A stretch of DNA of 64,000 nucleotides, taken from positions 83,094 to 147,093 of the forward strand of contig NZ_BLTJ01000011.1 in the NCBI RefSeq assembly GCF_013282095.1, given 5' to 3'. A program made the position numbers and the translations under genes. The DNA comes from Enterocloster alcoholdehydrogenati (GTDB lineage Bacteria; Bacillota; Clostridia; Lachnospirales; Lachnospiraceae). Positions 8,635 to 18,103 of the stretch are shown here, piece by piece (the first letter of the stretch is position 1; every line of letters begins with the position of its first letter). The notes under the pieces are model-generated. The model had not been told where the DNA came from and did not search any database. It saw only the letters and a list, made by a program, of their open reading frames with translations.

Positions 8635-10391
8635 TCTACTCGCCCCCCTTCCAACTGATAGGTGATGTTCCGGGCCTTTTCGTAGTCCTCCCAGGCTTTC
8701 CGGTAGTAAGCGTTATCCCTGCGGACTTCCTCATGGGTGCCGACACAGGTGATGGTGTGGTCCTCCACCACTGCGACCCGCTCACACATCTTCAGGGCGC
8801 TCAGGCGGTGGGCAACCACAATGACGGTCTTGCCTTTACAAAGATTTTGGATGGCCCTGTCAATCTCCATCTGGTTTTCCGGGTCGGAGGCGCTGGTGGC
8901 CTCATCTAAAATCAGGATCGGGGCATTTTTCAAAATGGCGCGGGCAATGGCGATCCGCTGCTTCTCTCCGCCTGAAAACCGGGAGCCGAAGCTCCCCACC
9001 TTGGTATCGTAGCCATCCGGCAGAGACATGATGAAGTCGTCGATCTGGGCTTCCTTTGCGGCGGCCCTCACTTGCTCCAGACTGGCGCTGCTCCCCATGA
9101 GGATGTTCTCCAGTACACTGTCACGGGTGAGGAAGGTCTTTTGAAATACGATAGCCACATTGCTCAAGATGGTGTCGTAGTCCAACTCCTTGACATTTTT
9201 TCCGCCGATCAGCACCTCGCCCTCCTGCACATCATAGAAGCGGGAGATCAGTTCGATTATGGTGCTCTTGCCGGCGCCGGACTGCCCCACCAGGGCCAGC
9301 CTCTCTCCGTCCCTGATCTTGAGATTGACGCCTTGCAGCACATCGGTTTTGCCATCGTAGGAAAACCGTACATTCCGCAATTCAATATCATGGCATTGGG
9401 GGAAATCCGTGCCGCCCTCATAGATGGGGACATCCAGGATCTCCTTCGCTTTGGTGACCGCGTTCAGCACATTGGCGAAATTGGTCCCCAGCTCCTGCAG
9501 CGGACGGATCTCCGTCAGGTACATGGACCCCACATAGATGAACAGCAGGAACGCGCTGGCCGTCAGGGAGCCTTTCAGGAAAAACATCCCGCCCAGCGGC
9601 ACCATGAGCAGCATTCCGCACTCAATGATGACCACGAAGGCCGCGTAGGGTGGTCCCATGCGGCGGGAGGTCTCGTTCCACATGGCGTTTTCCTCATGAA
9701 TGGCGGAGGAGAATTTCTGGAAGGATTTGCTCCCCATGTTATATGCCTTGATGAGTTTCATGCCGCTGATATACTCGATCATGACCGAGTTCAGTGCGGT
9801 GATGGAACGGTTGGCCCGGTCCATCAGGTCGTCCGTGTTGCGGAACATGACCGCCATCACCACAACCGCAAGCACCAGCGGCACCAAGGAAATCAGAGCC
9901 AGCGGGATATTGACGGTCATCAGGTAGGCAAAAACCACCACCGGCCCCACCAGATAGCACACCAGATCCGGCAGGTTGTGGGCCAGAAACAGTTCCAGCT
10001 TCTCGATGTCCTCATTCAGTACGGTTTTGATGTCTCCGGTCCGCCGCTCGTTCAGCGCCCCCAGCGGCACCTTAGCCATGTGTTCCGCTACCATGCAGCG
10101 CACCTTGAACAGCGCGCCGTAGGCTCCCTTGTGGGATACCACTCCAGACGCCCCGAACAGCACAAAGCGGAGCACCACCGCCGCGGCCACAGCAGCCACG
10201 ACCCGCACCACCAGTTCTTCGGTACAGGTCCCGCCAAAGGCGGCGTCCATCAGCCGGTAAATTTCAATATAGGGCACCACAATGCACAGGCCCCCGGTCA
10301 TCGCCAGAAGCACGGCCAGGAACAGCCATACCTTTTGCTCTCCGGCCCAGTGGAGCAGCAAGGCCACACGATTGGTTTTTTTCTGTTTCAT
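8631..10391 (-). CDS. ABC transporter permease-ATPase, first subunit (module A)
   Basis: 586 residues, membrane domain then ATPase domain with GQSGAGKST, signature FSGGEKQR (Phe and Lys where most paralogues here have Leu and Arg), Walker B ILILDEATSASD and AHRLS. The start is 3 bases after the EcfA stop, so it is in one operon with the ECF genes. Joining an ECF core to a YbtPQ-type pair in one transcript suggests that both handle the same substrate, or successive forms of it. Confidence 0.87.
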   Translation of the reverse strand: MKQKKTNRVALLLHWAGEQKVWLFLAVLLAMTGGLCIVVPYIEIYRLMDAAFGGTCTEELVVRVVAAVAAAVVLRFVLFGASGVVSHKGAYGALFKVRCMVAEHMAKVPLGALNERRTGDIKTVLNEDIEKLELFLAHNLPDLVCYLVGPVVVFAYLMTVNIPLALISLVPLVLAVVVMAVMFRNTDDLMDRANRSITALNSVMIEYISGMKLIKAYNMGSKSFQKFSSAIHEENAMWNETSRRMGPPYAAFVVIIECGMLLMVPLGGMFFLKGSLTASAFLLFIYVGSMYLTEIRPLQELGTNFANVLNAVTKAKEILDVPIYEGGTDFPQCHDIELRNVRFSYDGKTDVLQGVNLKIRDGERLALVGQSGAGKSTIIELISRFYDVQEGEVLIGGKNVKELDYDTILSNVAIVFQKTFLTRDSVLENILMGSSASLEQVRAAAKEAQIDDFIMSLPDGYDTKVGSFGSRFSGGEKQRIAIARAILKNAPILILDEATSASDPENQMEIDRAIQNLCKGKTVIVVAHRLSALKMCERVAVVEDHTITCVGTHEEVRRDNAYYRKAWEDYEKARNITYQLEGGRVE

Positions 10392-10394
10392 AGA

Positions 10395-11912
10395 CTACCT
10401 CTCCTTTCCATCTGAATGGCCCAGGCCACCTTCTCTGTCTCCTTCGGAGCCATTCACCTTGACAGAGAACAGCTCTCTCAGTTTCGGGAGGGCGTCCATC
10501 ACAACGGGTATATCACCGGGCATCTCGCCCTCGTCAAAATGCAGGACACGGGAGCAGGTACGGCAGACAAATTCAAAATCATGGGTGACAATGAAAATGA
10601 CCTTTCCCAGCTCAGACAGCCGCCGGATCAGCCCCGCCACCTGGGTCATGCTGTCAAAGTCCAGACCGCTGGTAGGCTCGTCAAACACCAGCAGGTCTTT
10701 TCCGCAGATCATGCTGACCGCTACGGCCACCCGCTGCTTCTGCCCACCGGACAGCGTGTTGGGGTGGCGCTCCCGATAGGGAGCCAGCCCCAATTCCTCC
10801 AGAGTTGAGGCGGCCAGGGTCAAGTCCGGATTGCGGATGCCGAAAGAGCACTCCGCCTCCACGCTCTCGGCAAATAATTCGTAGTTCACATCCTGCATCA
10901 CCATGTAGGAGCGTTTCAGCCTGTTCTTCCGCTCCATCGCCTGTCCATCCCACAGAAACTGCCCCTCGCAGTCCTTGTGGAGCCCGCACAGGGCGCGGGA
11001 AAAGGTCGTTTTCCCGGCCCCGTTGTGGCCCACCACGCCGATTACCTCACCCTTTGCGGCGGCAAGGCTGATGCGGTGCAGGACCGTCCGCTTTTTATAC
11101 CGGAGTGTGACATCCCGAAGTTCCAGGACAGGGGAAGATACCGGCGGGTGGACTTGCGGAGGCCGCACCTCCGCTAAATCCGCCGCCCGCAATCCCATGC
11201 GTTCCCGGGTCTCCCTTGGTAATCCGCGGAACTCTTCCGGCGTAAAAATCTTCTCAATCCGGCCCTGCTCCAAGTACACGATCCGGTCCGCCAGACCCAT
11301 CAGATAATAGAGCCGGTGCTCCGCGATCAGAATGGTCTTGCCCTGCTTTTGAAGCAGCCGCAAATGGCCTTTTAACTCCTGGATAGATGTCATATCCAGA
11401 TTGGAGGACGGCTCATCCAGCAGGTAAATCTCCGGATTCATGGCATAGACCGAGGCGAAGGCGATCTTCTGCTTTTCGCCCCCGGACAATTCAAAGATAT
11501 TGCGGTTTCGGAGCGGGCGGATATGCAGGTCGTCGGTGGCCTGCTCCACCCGTTCCGCCAGCTCCACGGGCGGCCGGGTCTCGTTTTCAATCCCAAAGGC
11601 GATTTCGCTGTCCGTGTCCACATTGAAAAACTGCGTCCTGGGGTTTTGGAACACAGAGCCGACTTTAGCAGCGATCTGGTACATGGGCAGCTTGCTGATC
11701 TCCTGTCCATCCACCAGTACGCTGCCCGTCAATTCTCCCGCATAGAATTGTGGGATCAGGCCGTTGACCAGCCTTGTGATGGTGGTCTTGCCGCATCCGC
11801 TCCGGCCGCAGAACAGGACGCACTCTCCGTCCGCAATCGTCAGATTGATGTCGTGCAGGCCGTCATGCTCCTGCCCCTGGTAGGCAAACGACACATGCTT
11901 TAATTCAATCAT
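10395..11912 (-). CDS. EcfA-type ATPase with two fused ABC domains (module A)
   Basis: 505 residues with two complete nucleotide-binding domains in one chain, equivalent to EcfA1 plus EcfA2. Domain 1 (about 1-230) has GRSGCGKTT, ELSGGEKQK and YLLDEPSSNLD. Domain 2 (about 265-480) has GHNGAGKTT, TLSGGQKQR and LVFDEPTSGLD. EcfA drives uptake by moving the EcfT coupling helices. The start overlaps the EcfT stop by ATGA. The closest paralogue is at 25700-27166. Confidence 0.88.
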   Translation of the reverse strand: MIELKHVSFAYQGQEHDGLHDINLTIADGECVLFCGRSGCGKTTITRLVNGLIPQFYAGELTGSVLVDGQEISKLPMYQIAAKVGSVFQNPRTQFFNVDTDSEIAFGIENETRPPVELAERVEQATDDLHIRPLRNRNIFELSGGEKQKIAFASVYAMNPEIYLLDEPSSNLDMTSIQELKGHLRLLQKQGKTILIAEHRLYYLMGLADRIVYLEQGRIEKIFTPEEFRGLPRETRERMGLRAADLAEVRPPQVHPPVSSPVLELRDVTLRYKKRTVLHRISLAAAKGEVIGVVGHNGAGKTTFSRALCGLHKDCEGQFLWDGQAMERKNRLKRSYMVMQDVNYELFAESVEAECSFGIRNPDLTLAASTLEELGLAPYRERHPNTLSGGQKQRVAVAVSMICGKDLLVFDEPTSGLDFDSMTQVAGLIRRLSELGKVIFIVTHDFEFVCRTCSRVLHFDEGEMPGDIPVVMDALPKLRELFSVKVNGSEGDREGGLGHSDGKER

Positions 11913-12634
11913 CCGAACACCCCCTTCCAGTACAGCCCCACAGCGAGGTACGCCGCGAAGCAGATGCCCGCCAGAAGATCTGCGGGCCCTATGTGAATCT
12001 GCACCAGACAGGTCCGGGGCTTCGGGTTTTCGATCCCGCGGGTAATGGAGGCAATGGACAGTTCATCCGCCGCCTTGGATGCCGCCATCATCAGCGGGAC
12101 ATAAATGCACTCCACCGTCATGGCCGGGTGCGTCAGCAGTCCCTTGGGAGACGGCGACACATCCCGCATCCGCATGGCGTCCTTGATAAACCGCCAGTCC
12201 TCCTGGATGGTGGGGACATAGCGGAGCATGACGGCCAGCGGGATCACCAGCTTTTTCGGTGCGTGGATGCGGTTCATGGCGGATAAGAATTCGCTGACCT
12301 TCGTGGTAGAGAGGACAATGCCGGACAGCATCCCACAGGGATAGACCTTATGGAACAGCCCCAAAAAGGCGATAAACATGGTGCGCCAGGTGCCCGTCAT
12401 GGTGTCCATAATCCAGAGGGTGAGCAGAACAATCAGCGCATAGAACAGTACACCCTTCCAGGCATATTTCCACTTCCCGAAGCAGACGCCGAGCAGCCCG
12501 ATCAGCACCACAAGGCCCAGTTCATAGAAAAGGGATGGGGCCATCATAGCGGAAAGGATGCAGAACAACAGCAGCAATATCTTCGTCCTGGGGTCCAGCC
12601 ACAGCCCGCGTCGGGATGACGCTCCGCCCATCAT
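11909..12634 (-). CDS. EcfT transmembrane component (module A)
   Basis: 241 residues, CbiQ/EcfT family. LWLDPRTKILLL near the N-terminus and about five membrane segments frame a cytosolic coupling region. The two short motifs that contact EcfA appear as DAMRMRDV (near residue 155) and SITRGIE (near residue 200); the first departs from the usual Ala-Arg-Gly. It overlaps the genes on both sides by ATGA, so S component, EcfT and EcfA are made in a coupled way. Confidence 0.85.
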   Translation of the reverse strand: MMGGASSRRGLWLDPRTKILLLLFCILSAMMAPSLFYELGLVVLIGLLGVCFGKWKYAWKGVLFYALIVLLTLWIMDTMTGTWRTMFIAFLGLFHKVYPCGMLSGIVLSTTKVSEFLSAMNRIHAPKKLVIPLAVMLRYVPTIQEDWRFIKDAMRMRDVSPSPKGLLTHPAMTVECIYVPLMMAASKAADELSIASITRGIENPKPRTCLVQIHIGPADLLAGICFAAYLAVGLYWKGVFG

Positions 12635-13242
12635 GCGGTGATCCCAGCCTTTTCAAACTGCTTTTTCAGCATCTTGCCGCCGACCCAGCCGCTGAAAGCC
12701 GCCACCGCCAATGTGCCGGCGATAATGACCACGAGGAGCCAGGAGGGTGCGGAGGCGTTCATGGTGTCGATGTAGGACTGTTCCGTACCATTTTTCAGCA
12801 TGGTGCTGGCCCAGCCGTCCGGGTCAAGAAAGAACACCACATAAGTATAGATGCCTCCCAGGGAAATCAGCATATAGGACAGCAGATTGATGGCCTTGTT
12901 GCGGTAGTGACCGGCGCCGGCTACCAAGTCCGCAATAAGTCCCATCCCGATATAGCCCAGGGAAAATGCCCAGTGCATTCCGGTGGCAAACCAGATGATC
13001 CCCATGATGATGCCGAGAATTGTGACGCTCCACCGCTTCTGCACTTTAGCCACCATCAGCAGATAAATAGGGCCGCACAGCAGCGCCGCCCCCATCGGCA
13101 TATAGAAGGTCAGGACTGGATTCGGGGCGAACGGAAGTCCGCCGACCAGGGTAAACACAAAAAAGATGGCACTGAAAATACCCGTTGTCACAAGGTCCTT
13201 GACCGTAAGGCCCTTCTTCAGTGAATTGACTTGATTGCTCAT
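12631..13242 (-). CDS. MptD-family ECF transporter S component (module A)
   Basis: 203 residues, six or so membrane helices. Shared features with the two paralogues are KDLVTTGIFSAIFFVF near the N-terminus, the AKVQKRW loop, GHYRNKAINLLSYM and the tail KKQFEKAGI. First gene of module A, with AGGAGG 8 bases upstream of the start and a GTTAG-N6-CTAAC palindrome about 60 bases upstream. The substrate cannot be read from sequence. Confidence 0.85.
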   Translation of the reverse strand: MSNQVNSLKKGLTVKDLVTTGIFSAIFFVFTLVGGLPFAPNPVLTFYMPMGAALLCGPIYLLMVAKVQKRWSVTILGIIMGIIWFATGMHWAFSLGYIGMGLIADLVAGAGHYRNKAINLLSYMLISLGGIYTYVVFFLDPDGWASTMLKNGTEQSYIDTMNASAPSWLLVVIIAGTLAVAAFSGWVGGKMLKKQFEKAGITA

Positions 13243-13299
13243 TTTGCTCCTCCTGTTTTTGCGTCATGTTGACTTTTTCTTTGTGATATGCTACTCTTT

Positions 13300-13317
13300 G
13301 GTTAGAGTTCGCTAACC
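13300..13317. promoter_or_regulatory. Shared palindrome between module A and its AraC gene (site 4)
   Basis: GGTTAG-AGTTCG-CTAACC is the most complete copy, with six-base arms. It lies in the divergent spacer. On the + strand it overlaps a possible -35 (GTTAGA, 13301-13306) placed 17 bases from TATAAC (13324-13329), so bound protein would block the AraC promoter as well as act on the operon. Confidence 0.65.
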
Positions 13318-13430
13318 GTCACCTATAACATACACTCGATTGGGGCGGCTTTCAATGATTTGAAACGAGGTTCGTCTTTTCGTTTCAAAAGTTCGTCCAA
13401 TCGTTGTAAAGAGGAGGCGAGTCTTTTGTC

Positions 13431-14393
13431 ATGCCCGAAATCATTGAGCAATACTATGCGCCGCTGTTGAAAGGGCACGGTTTTATCCCCGACCCGGATA
13501 ATCAGCAGTATGGTTCTTTAGGCATCTCGTGGAAGTTATCGCCCGAAATCGGAGAGGGGTCCTACTGGACCTACGGGCAAAAGGATCTGTACGACATCAA
13601 GATCCATAACTTTTCCTTTCACGAGGACTCTCTGCTGGAATTCTCCCTGCCAGAGTGTTTGAGCATCACCCGCTATGATTCCATCTCCGGCGATGAATTG
13701 GCTCCGTACCGCCGGCTGTCCGCCGGGTGTATCAAAACCTATATCGGCGGCTATTCGCCCTACCGGGTGCTGATCCACAAAAATATTCCCATTCGCTCCA
13801 TCGGCGTTGAGATCATGCCCGCCTACTATGAGGATTATCTCAAAAAGCAGTATCCGGACGAATACCACAACCCGGTGGAGGCATTCCGAAAGATCGACCA
13901 GACAACAGACTTCCCGGAAATGTCCAGGCTCCTTACAGAGCTTCAAAATTACCGCGGAGATGGGATCGCCGCCAAACTGTTTTATGAGGGCAAGGTAGCC
14001 GAAGCGTTGTCGCTGGTGGTGGAGTATCAGAAAAAGCGTCCGGCGGCCACTGGGCGGCTGGCAACCCAGGATATTGAGAATATTCAGACAGTCGCTACCT
14101 ACCTGAGCGACCATTACGCCGCGGAAGTTCCCATGGAGCGTCTGACCCAGATTGCCTGCATGGGGACAACAAAACTCAAGAGCAGTTTCAAAAAAGTCTA
14201 TGACTGCACCATCACCGAGTACATCCAGCAGCGCCGCATGAGCCAAGCGGAGTACCTTCTCACCAATACTGATTTGTCCATTGGACAGATTGCGCAGACT
14301 GTGGGCTATTCTACCTCCAGCCGCTTTGCGGAGCTGTTCCGAAAGAGCACTGGACTGTTACCGGGAGAGTTTAGGAAGGTAGGAAAGAAGTAG
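13431..14393 (+). CDS. AraC-family transcriptional regulator (module A)
   Basis: 320 residues, divergent from module A. The N-terminal 210 residues are a sensor region without a recognised motif. The C-terminal double helix-turn-helix reads VPMERLTQIACMGTTKLKSS, then SIGQIAQTVGYSTSSRFAEL and the ending GLLPGEFRK. GAGGAGG lies 13 bases before the ATG, a rather long gap. Likely activator of the adjacent ECF/ABC operon, possibly in response to the imported chelate as YbtA does; this is inferred from context. Confidence 0.87.
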   Translation: MPEIIEQYYAPLLKGHGFIPDPDNQQYGSLGISWKLSPEIGEGSYWTYGQKDLYDIKIHNFSFHEDSLLEFSLPECLSITRYDSISGDELAPYRRLSAGCIKTYIGGYSPYRVLIHKNIPIRSIGVEIMPAYYEDYLKKQYPDEYHNPVEAFRKIDQTTDFPEMSRLLTELQNYRGDGIAAKLFYEGKVAEALSLVVEYQKKRPAATGRLATQDIENIQTVATYLSDHYAAEVPMERLTQIACMGTTKLKSSFKKVYDCTITEYIQQRRMSQAEYLLTNTDLSIGQIAQTVGYSTSSRFAELFRKSTGLLPGEFRKVGKK

Positions 14394-14397
14394 AATA

Positions 14398-14440
14398 GAA
14401 AGCGTGCAGCTCCACTTTAGTTTTGGAACTGCACGCTTTC
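14398..14440. terminator. Bidirectional terminator
   Basis: GAAAGCGTGCAG and CTGCACGCTTTC form a long stem between the stop of the AraC gene (14393) and the stop of the convergent ABC gene (14552). T-rich sequence follows on the + strand. Nothing else is evident up to 14551. Confidence 0.75.
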
Positions 14441-14551
14441 TTTATAGCGTTCCCCATATCTGCGCATGGCGATTTTTTTGCTGCAAATGCCATAGCCACC
14501 CAAAAATCACAGTGCAAATATCTGTACTGCAGTTTTGTCTTTTTCGATCAA

Positions 14552-16282
14552 TCAAAGTGTCCATCGGCTGGACTCCGTGCGCTCGGACACGAAATCCCGG
14601 TAGATGCCCGCCTGCTGGATCAGTTCGTCGTGGGTACCCTTTTGGACGACGCTGCCCTGGTCCAGCACCAGAATCTGATCCGCACCCCGCACGGTCTTGA
14701 GCCGGTGGGCGATCATCAGCACGGTCTTCTCCCTCGTCAGGGCTTCCATAGCCCTTTGGAGCTGATCCTCATTCTCGGGGTCCACATTGGCCGTGGCCTC
14801 GTCGAAGATGACGATGGGCGCGTCCTTCAAGAGACACCGGGCGATGGAGATGCGCTGCTTCTCTCCGCCAGAGAGCGTGGCTCCTCCCTCGCCAATTACC
14901 GTATTATATCCATCCGGCAGGGCGGAGATAAAGTCGTGGCAGCACGCCTTTTTTGCAGCCTCCACCACCTGCTCATGGGTGGCGTCCGGGCAGCCGAACT
15001 TGATGTTGTTCTCCACCGTGTCGGCAAAAAGGTACACCCGCTGGAACACCATGCTCACCTGTTCCATCAGGGACTCCAGCGTGTACTCCCGCACATCCCG
15101 GCCGCCGATGGTCACACGGCCGCCGTCCACATCCCAAAACCGGGCGATCAGGTTGCAGAGAGTGGTCTTGCCCGAGCCGGAGGGTCCTACAATGGCGGTG
15201 GTCGTTCGATCTGGGATGGTCAGAGACACATCCTTGAGGATGGGGCGGCTTCCATAGGAGAAGTTCACATGGTCGAATACAATCTCGTGGTCCTCTGGAC
15301 GGATTACCGTGCCGCGCTGATCCATCTCCGGGATGTCGTCCACCTGGTTTGCATGGTCGATGGAGCTGCCCACCAGACGCAGGGCGGACACGCCGCTGCC
15401 CGCGGACTGGATCTGGGAGAAAATCAGGAAGGAGACGATGACCGCCATCAGCGCATTGGCGAGGGACATGGCTCCTGTCAGGCACAGCCCCACCGACGCG
15501 GCCAGGATCAGAACGCTGAACAGGTGGAGAACCATCTCCTGGCCCCAGATATAGGGAGTGAACAGCTTCTCTACCGCCAGATTGTTCGCCCGGCTGTCCT
15601 CCAGAGCCTGCCGCACCCGCTTGTCACCCTTTCCGGTCAGGTTAAAGGACTTGATGACGCTCATGCCCTGGAGCTGTTCCAGCACCGCCTCCACCAGCCG
15701 GGCCTCGTCCCGCTGACGCTTGGGGGCGATCTTGGCGGACTGCTTCTCCATCCCGGAGAGGAGGGCCAGATACACCAGCATTCCCGCCAGGGCCAGCAGA
15801 CCGATCCGCCAGTCCCAGAACAGGATGCACAGCAGCATGACGGCAGAATTGATCAGGCCGCCCAGGATACCAACCAGTACCATAGGGCCGGTGCTCTCCA
15901 CCTCGTCCAGAACGGTGGTGGTGATGCCGGTGAGCTCTCCCAAACTCTGGTCGTTGAAATAGCCCATGGGGACCCGCTTGAGTTTGTCGCCGATGGAGAT
16001 ACGCTTATTCGCCACCATGAAGTAGCCGGCGTGGGTCTGTTGGAGCTGGCTGAAGCGGTTGAGGACCGCCCGGCCCAGAATGCTGGCCAGCAGAAGCCCC
16101 AGCGCCTGCCATGCCGGGGCGGGGTCTGTGGAGCCGCCCACCAGGGCCAGCACCACCACATAGATGGCCGCGATCTGGAACATGTGGAACACCGCGTAAA
16201 AGAAGCCTAAAATCATGGACTTTCGGATATTGCCCTGTTCCTCGCCGGCAAAGTGCCAGATTTTTTTCAGAACGCCGATCAT
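14552..16282 (-). CDS. ABC transporter permease-ATPase, second subunit (TetR-linked pair)
   Basis: 576 residues with an N-terminal six-helix domain and ATPase motifs GPSGSGKTT, LSGGEKQR, IVIFDEATANVD and AHRLKT. The start at 16282 overlaps the partner stop by ATGA and has GGAGGGA 9 bases upstream; a reading to 16321 has neither. It pairs with the product of 16279-18021. Unlike modules A-C, no ECF genes, DtxR or wHTH gene accompany it. Confidence 0.88.
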   Translation of the reverse strand: MIGVLKKIWHFAGEEQGNIRKSMILGFFYAVFHMFQIAAIYVVVLALVGGSTDPAPAWQALGLLLASILGRAVLNRFSQLQQTHAGYFMVANKRISIGDKLKRVPMGYFNDQSLGELTGITTTVLDEVESTGPMVLVGILGGLINSAVMLLCILFWDWRIGLLALAGMLVYLALLSGMEKQSAKIAPKRQRDEARLVEAVLEQLQGMSVIKSFNLTGKGDKRVRQALEDSRANNLAVEKLFTPYIWGQEMVLHLFSVLILAASVGLCLTGAMSLANALMAVIVSFLIFSQIQSAGSGVSALRLVGSSIDHANQVDDIPEMDQRGTVIRPEDHEIVFDHVNFSYGSRPILKDVSLTIPDRTTTAIVGPSGSGKTTLCNLIARFWDVDGGRVTIGGRDVREYTLESLMEQVSMVFQRVYLFADTVENNIKFGCPDATHEQVVEAAKKACCHDFISALPDGYNTVIGEGGATLSGGEKQRISIARCLLKDAPIVIFDEATANVDPENEDQLQRAMEALTREKTVLMIAHRLKTVRGADQILVLDQGSVVQKGTHDELIQQAGIYRDFVSERTESSRWTL

Positions 16283-18021
16283 GCCTGCTCTCCCTCCTTT
16301 GCGCCCATGTGAGCCCGCCACATCTCTTGATACAGCGGGCAGTTTTTCAAAAGTTCTTCGTGGGTGCCCGCATCTTGGATGCGGCCGCCATTGACTACCA
16401 CGATCTGATCCGCTCCCGTGATGGTGCTGAGGCGGTGGGCGATGACCAGAACGGTCTTTCCCGCCACCAGCTTACCCACGGCCTGCTGAACAACAGCTTC
16501 GTTCTCGGGGTCTATGTAGGCGGTCGCCTCGTCCAGCACCACAATGGGCGCGTCTTTGAGCATGGCCCGGGCGATGGCGATGCGCTGGCGTTCGCCGCCG
16601 GACAGATGGGCGCCGCCTCCGCCCACCACAGTGTCGTAGCCGCGTTCCAGGCCCCGGATAAAGGCGTCGCACCCGGCGGCCTTTGCCACGGCCTCCACCT
16701 CGGCGTCGGTGGCCGCCGGGCGACCCATGCGGATATTTTCCCGGATGCTCTCGTCAAAGAGGTAGTTGTCCTGGGAGACAAAGGCCACCTGGTCATAGAG
16801 CTGCTTCAGTGGGACCCGCTTCAAGTCTTGTCCGCCCAAGGTGATGGAGCCGGAGGTTACATCCCAAAAGCCGGCGATCAGCTTGGCGATGGTGGACTTG
16901 CCCGAGCCAGAGGGCCCCACAAAGGCGGTCATGCTCCCGGCGGGAATGGTGAGGGACACATCGTGGAGCACCTCCTTGTCCGCGTGGTAGCCGAAAGACA
17001 CATGGGAGAGCTTGATGTCCCGGCCCCGGAACTCCACCGACGCTTCCCCGTGATCCTGCTCCGCCCCGTTCAGGATGGCGTCCACCGAGCCCACGATGGT
17101 GCCCACTTTGGCAAGGCTGTCCACAAAGTCCATAGCGGCCAGCAGAGGCCCGGCAATGCCCAGGGACAGGACGATGGTGGTGATAAAGGTCTCGATGGGC
17201 AGACTCCCTCCGGTGTAGAGAAGCCAGCCCACCGGCAGAATAGTAATCATGGTGGTAGGTGAGATGGCACGGGCCAGAGAGACCGGCATCTGGCAGCTCT
17301 TCATCCAGTGGTAGAAGTAGGAGGCGTTGGCCTTTACGCTGTCGGAGAAGCGGGCATAGGACTGCTTGCCCTGGTTGAACGCCTTGATGACCTCAATGCC
17401 GCCGATGTACTCCACAATGGCGCTGTTCATGGCCTGGGTGGTCTTGACCGAGCCCTCATACTGCTTGCCGTAGCCAGCCATCACCGCCATCATGAAAGCC
17501 ATGCCCACCGGGATGGACACCAGGCTTAAAAGGGCCATCCGCCAGTCCAGTACGAACAGGTAGATCAGGATGCACACTGGCCCCAGCACATTGGCGGTCA
17601 TCTCCGGCAGAAGATGGGCCAGGGGCCGTTCCATGCTCTCCACCTGGTCCACAATGATCTGCTTCATCTGGCCGCTGGAGGTGTCCAGAATCGTACCCAG
17701 AGGCATCTTTGGCAGCTTCTCCAGCACCCGCTCCCGGATGGATTTCAGGATGGCAAAGGTGGCCTTGTGGGATTGGGACAGGGCCAGGGAATACAGGGTG
17801 GCCCGGAGCAGGAAGCCCACGAGCGCCACAACACACCATATCAGGTAGTATTGCATACTCTGCTCCCCTTTCAGCAGGCCCAGGATGATCTGCGCCGCAG
17901 CGAAGTAAGGGAGCATCCCAAACAGTACCCCCACCACAGCGGACAGGACCGCCCGCTTCAGGCCGCCCTGCTGTCCCTCTCCCAGCTCCCACAAACGGAG
18001 CATGGGGCTTTGTTGTTTCAT
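16279..18021 (-). CDS. ABC transporter permease-ATPase, first subunit (TetR-linked pair)
   Basis: 580 residues. Membrane domain, then GPSGSGKST, LSGGERQR, IVVLDEATAYIDPENE and AHRLST. AAAGGAGGA precedes the start and a GTTAG-N6-CTAAC palindrome lies immediately upstream. The TetR gene is directly upstream in the same orientation. The DPENE motif after Walker B recurs in most ABC subunits of the window, which supports common ancestry of the pairs. It could be a fourth metallophore importer or, given the TetR link, an exporter. Confidence 0.87.
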   Translation of the reverse strand: MKQQSPMLRLWELGEGQQGGLKRAVLSAVVGVLFGMLPYFAAAQIILGLLKGEQSMQYYLIWCVVALVGFLLRATLYSLALSQSHKATFAILKSIRERVLEKLPKMPLGTILDTSSGQMKQIIVDQVESMERPLAHLLPEMTANVLGPVCILIYLFVLDWRMALLSLVSIPVGMAFMMAVMAGYGKQYEGSVKTTQAMNSAIVEYIGGIEVIKAFNQGKQSYARFSDSVKANASYFYHWMKSCQMPVSLARAISPTTMITILPVGWLLYTGGSLPIETFITTIVLSLGIAGPLLAAMDFVDSLAKVGTIVGSVDAILNGAEQDHGEASVEFRGRDIKLSHVSFGYHADKEVLHDVSLTIPAGSMTAFVGPSGSGKSTIAKLIAGFWDVTSGSITLGGQDLKRVPLKQLYDQVAFVSQDNYLFDESIRENIRMGRPAATDAEVEAVAKAAGCDAFIRGLERGYDTVVGGGGAHLSGGERQRIAIARAMLKDAPIVVLDEATAYIDPENEAVVQQAVGKLVAGKTVLVIAHRLSTITGADQIVVVNGGRIQDAGTHEELLKNCPLYQEMWRAHMGAKEGEQA

Positions 18022-18040
18022 GATATAAATTCCTCCTTTT

Positions 18041-18057
18041 GGTTAGTAAGTGCTAAC
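18041..18057. promoter_or_regulatory. Shared palindrome upstream of the TetR-linked ABC pair (site 5)
   Basis: GGTTAG-TAAGTG-CTAAC sits between the TetR stop (18104) and the ABC start (18021), a few bases before AAAGGAGG. It matches the sites at modules A-C, linking this pair to the same control although its local regulator is a TetR protein. Confidence 0.6.
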
Positions 18058-18103
18058 TTTTGTGCAAACAGGAGGGCTGCACCCAAGGGCACAGCCTCTT
18101 TTG

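Noticed and set aside
9072..10415. 447-residue open frame on the + strand
   Set aside because: Antisense to an ABC gene with full motifs; composition rich in His and Gln typical of reversed GC-rich coding; no ribosome-binding site.
14423..16210. 595-residue open frame on the + strand
   Set aside because: Antisense to the ABC gene at 14552-16282, which has all ATPase motifs; shadow frame.
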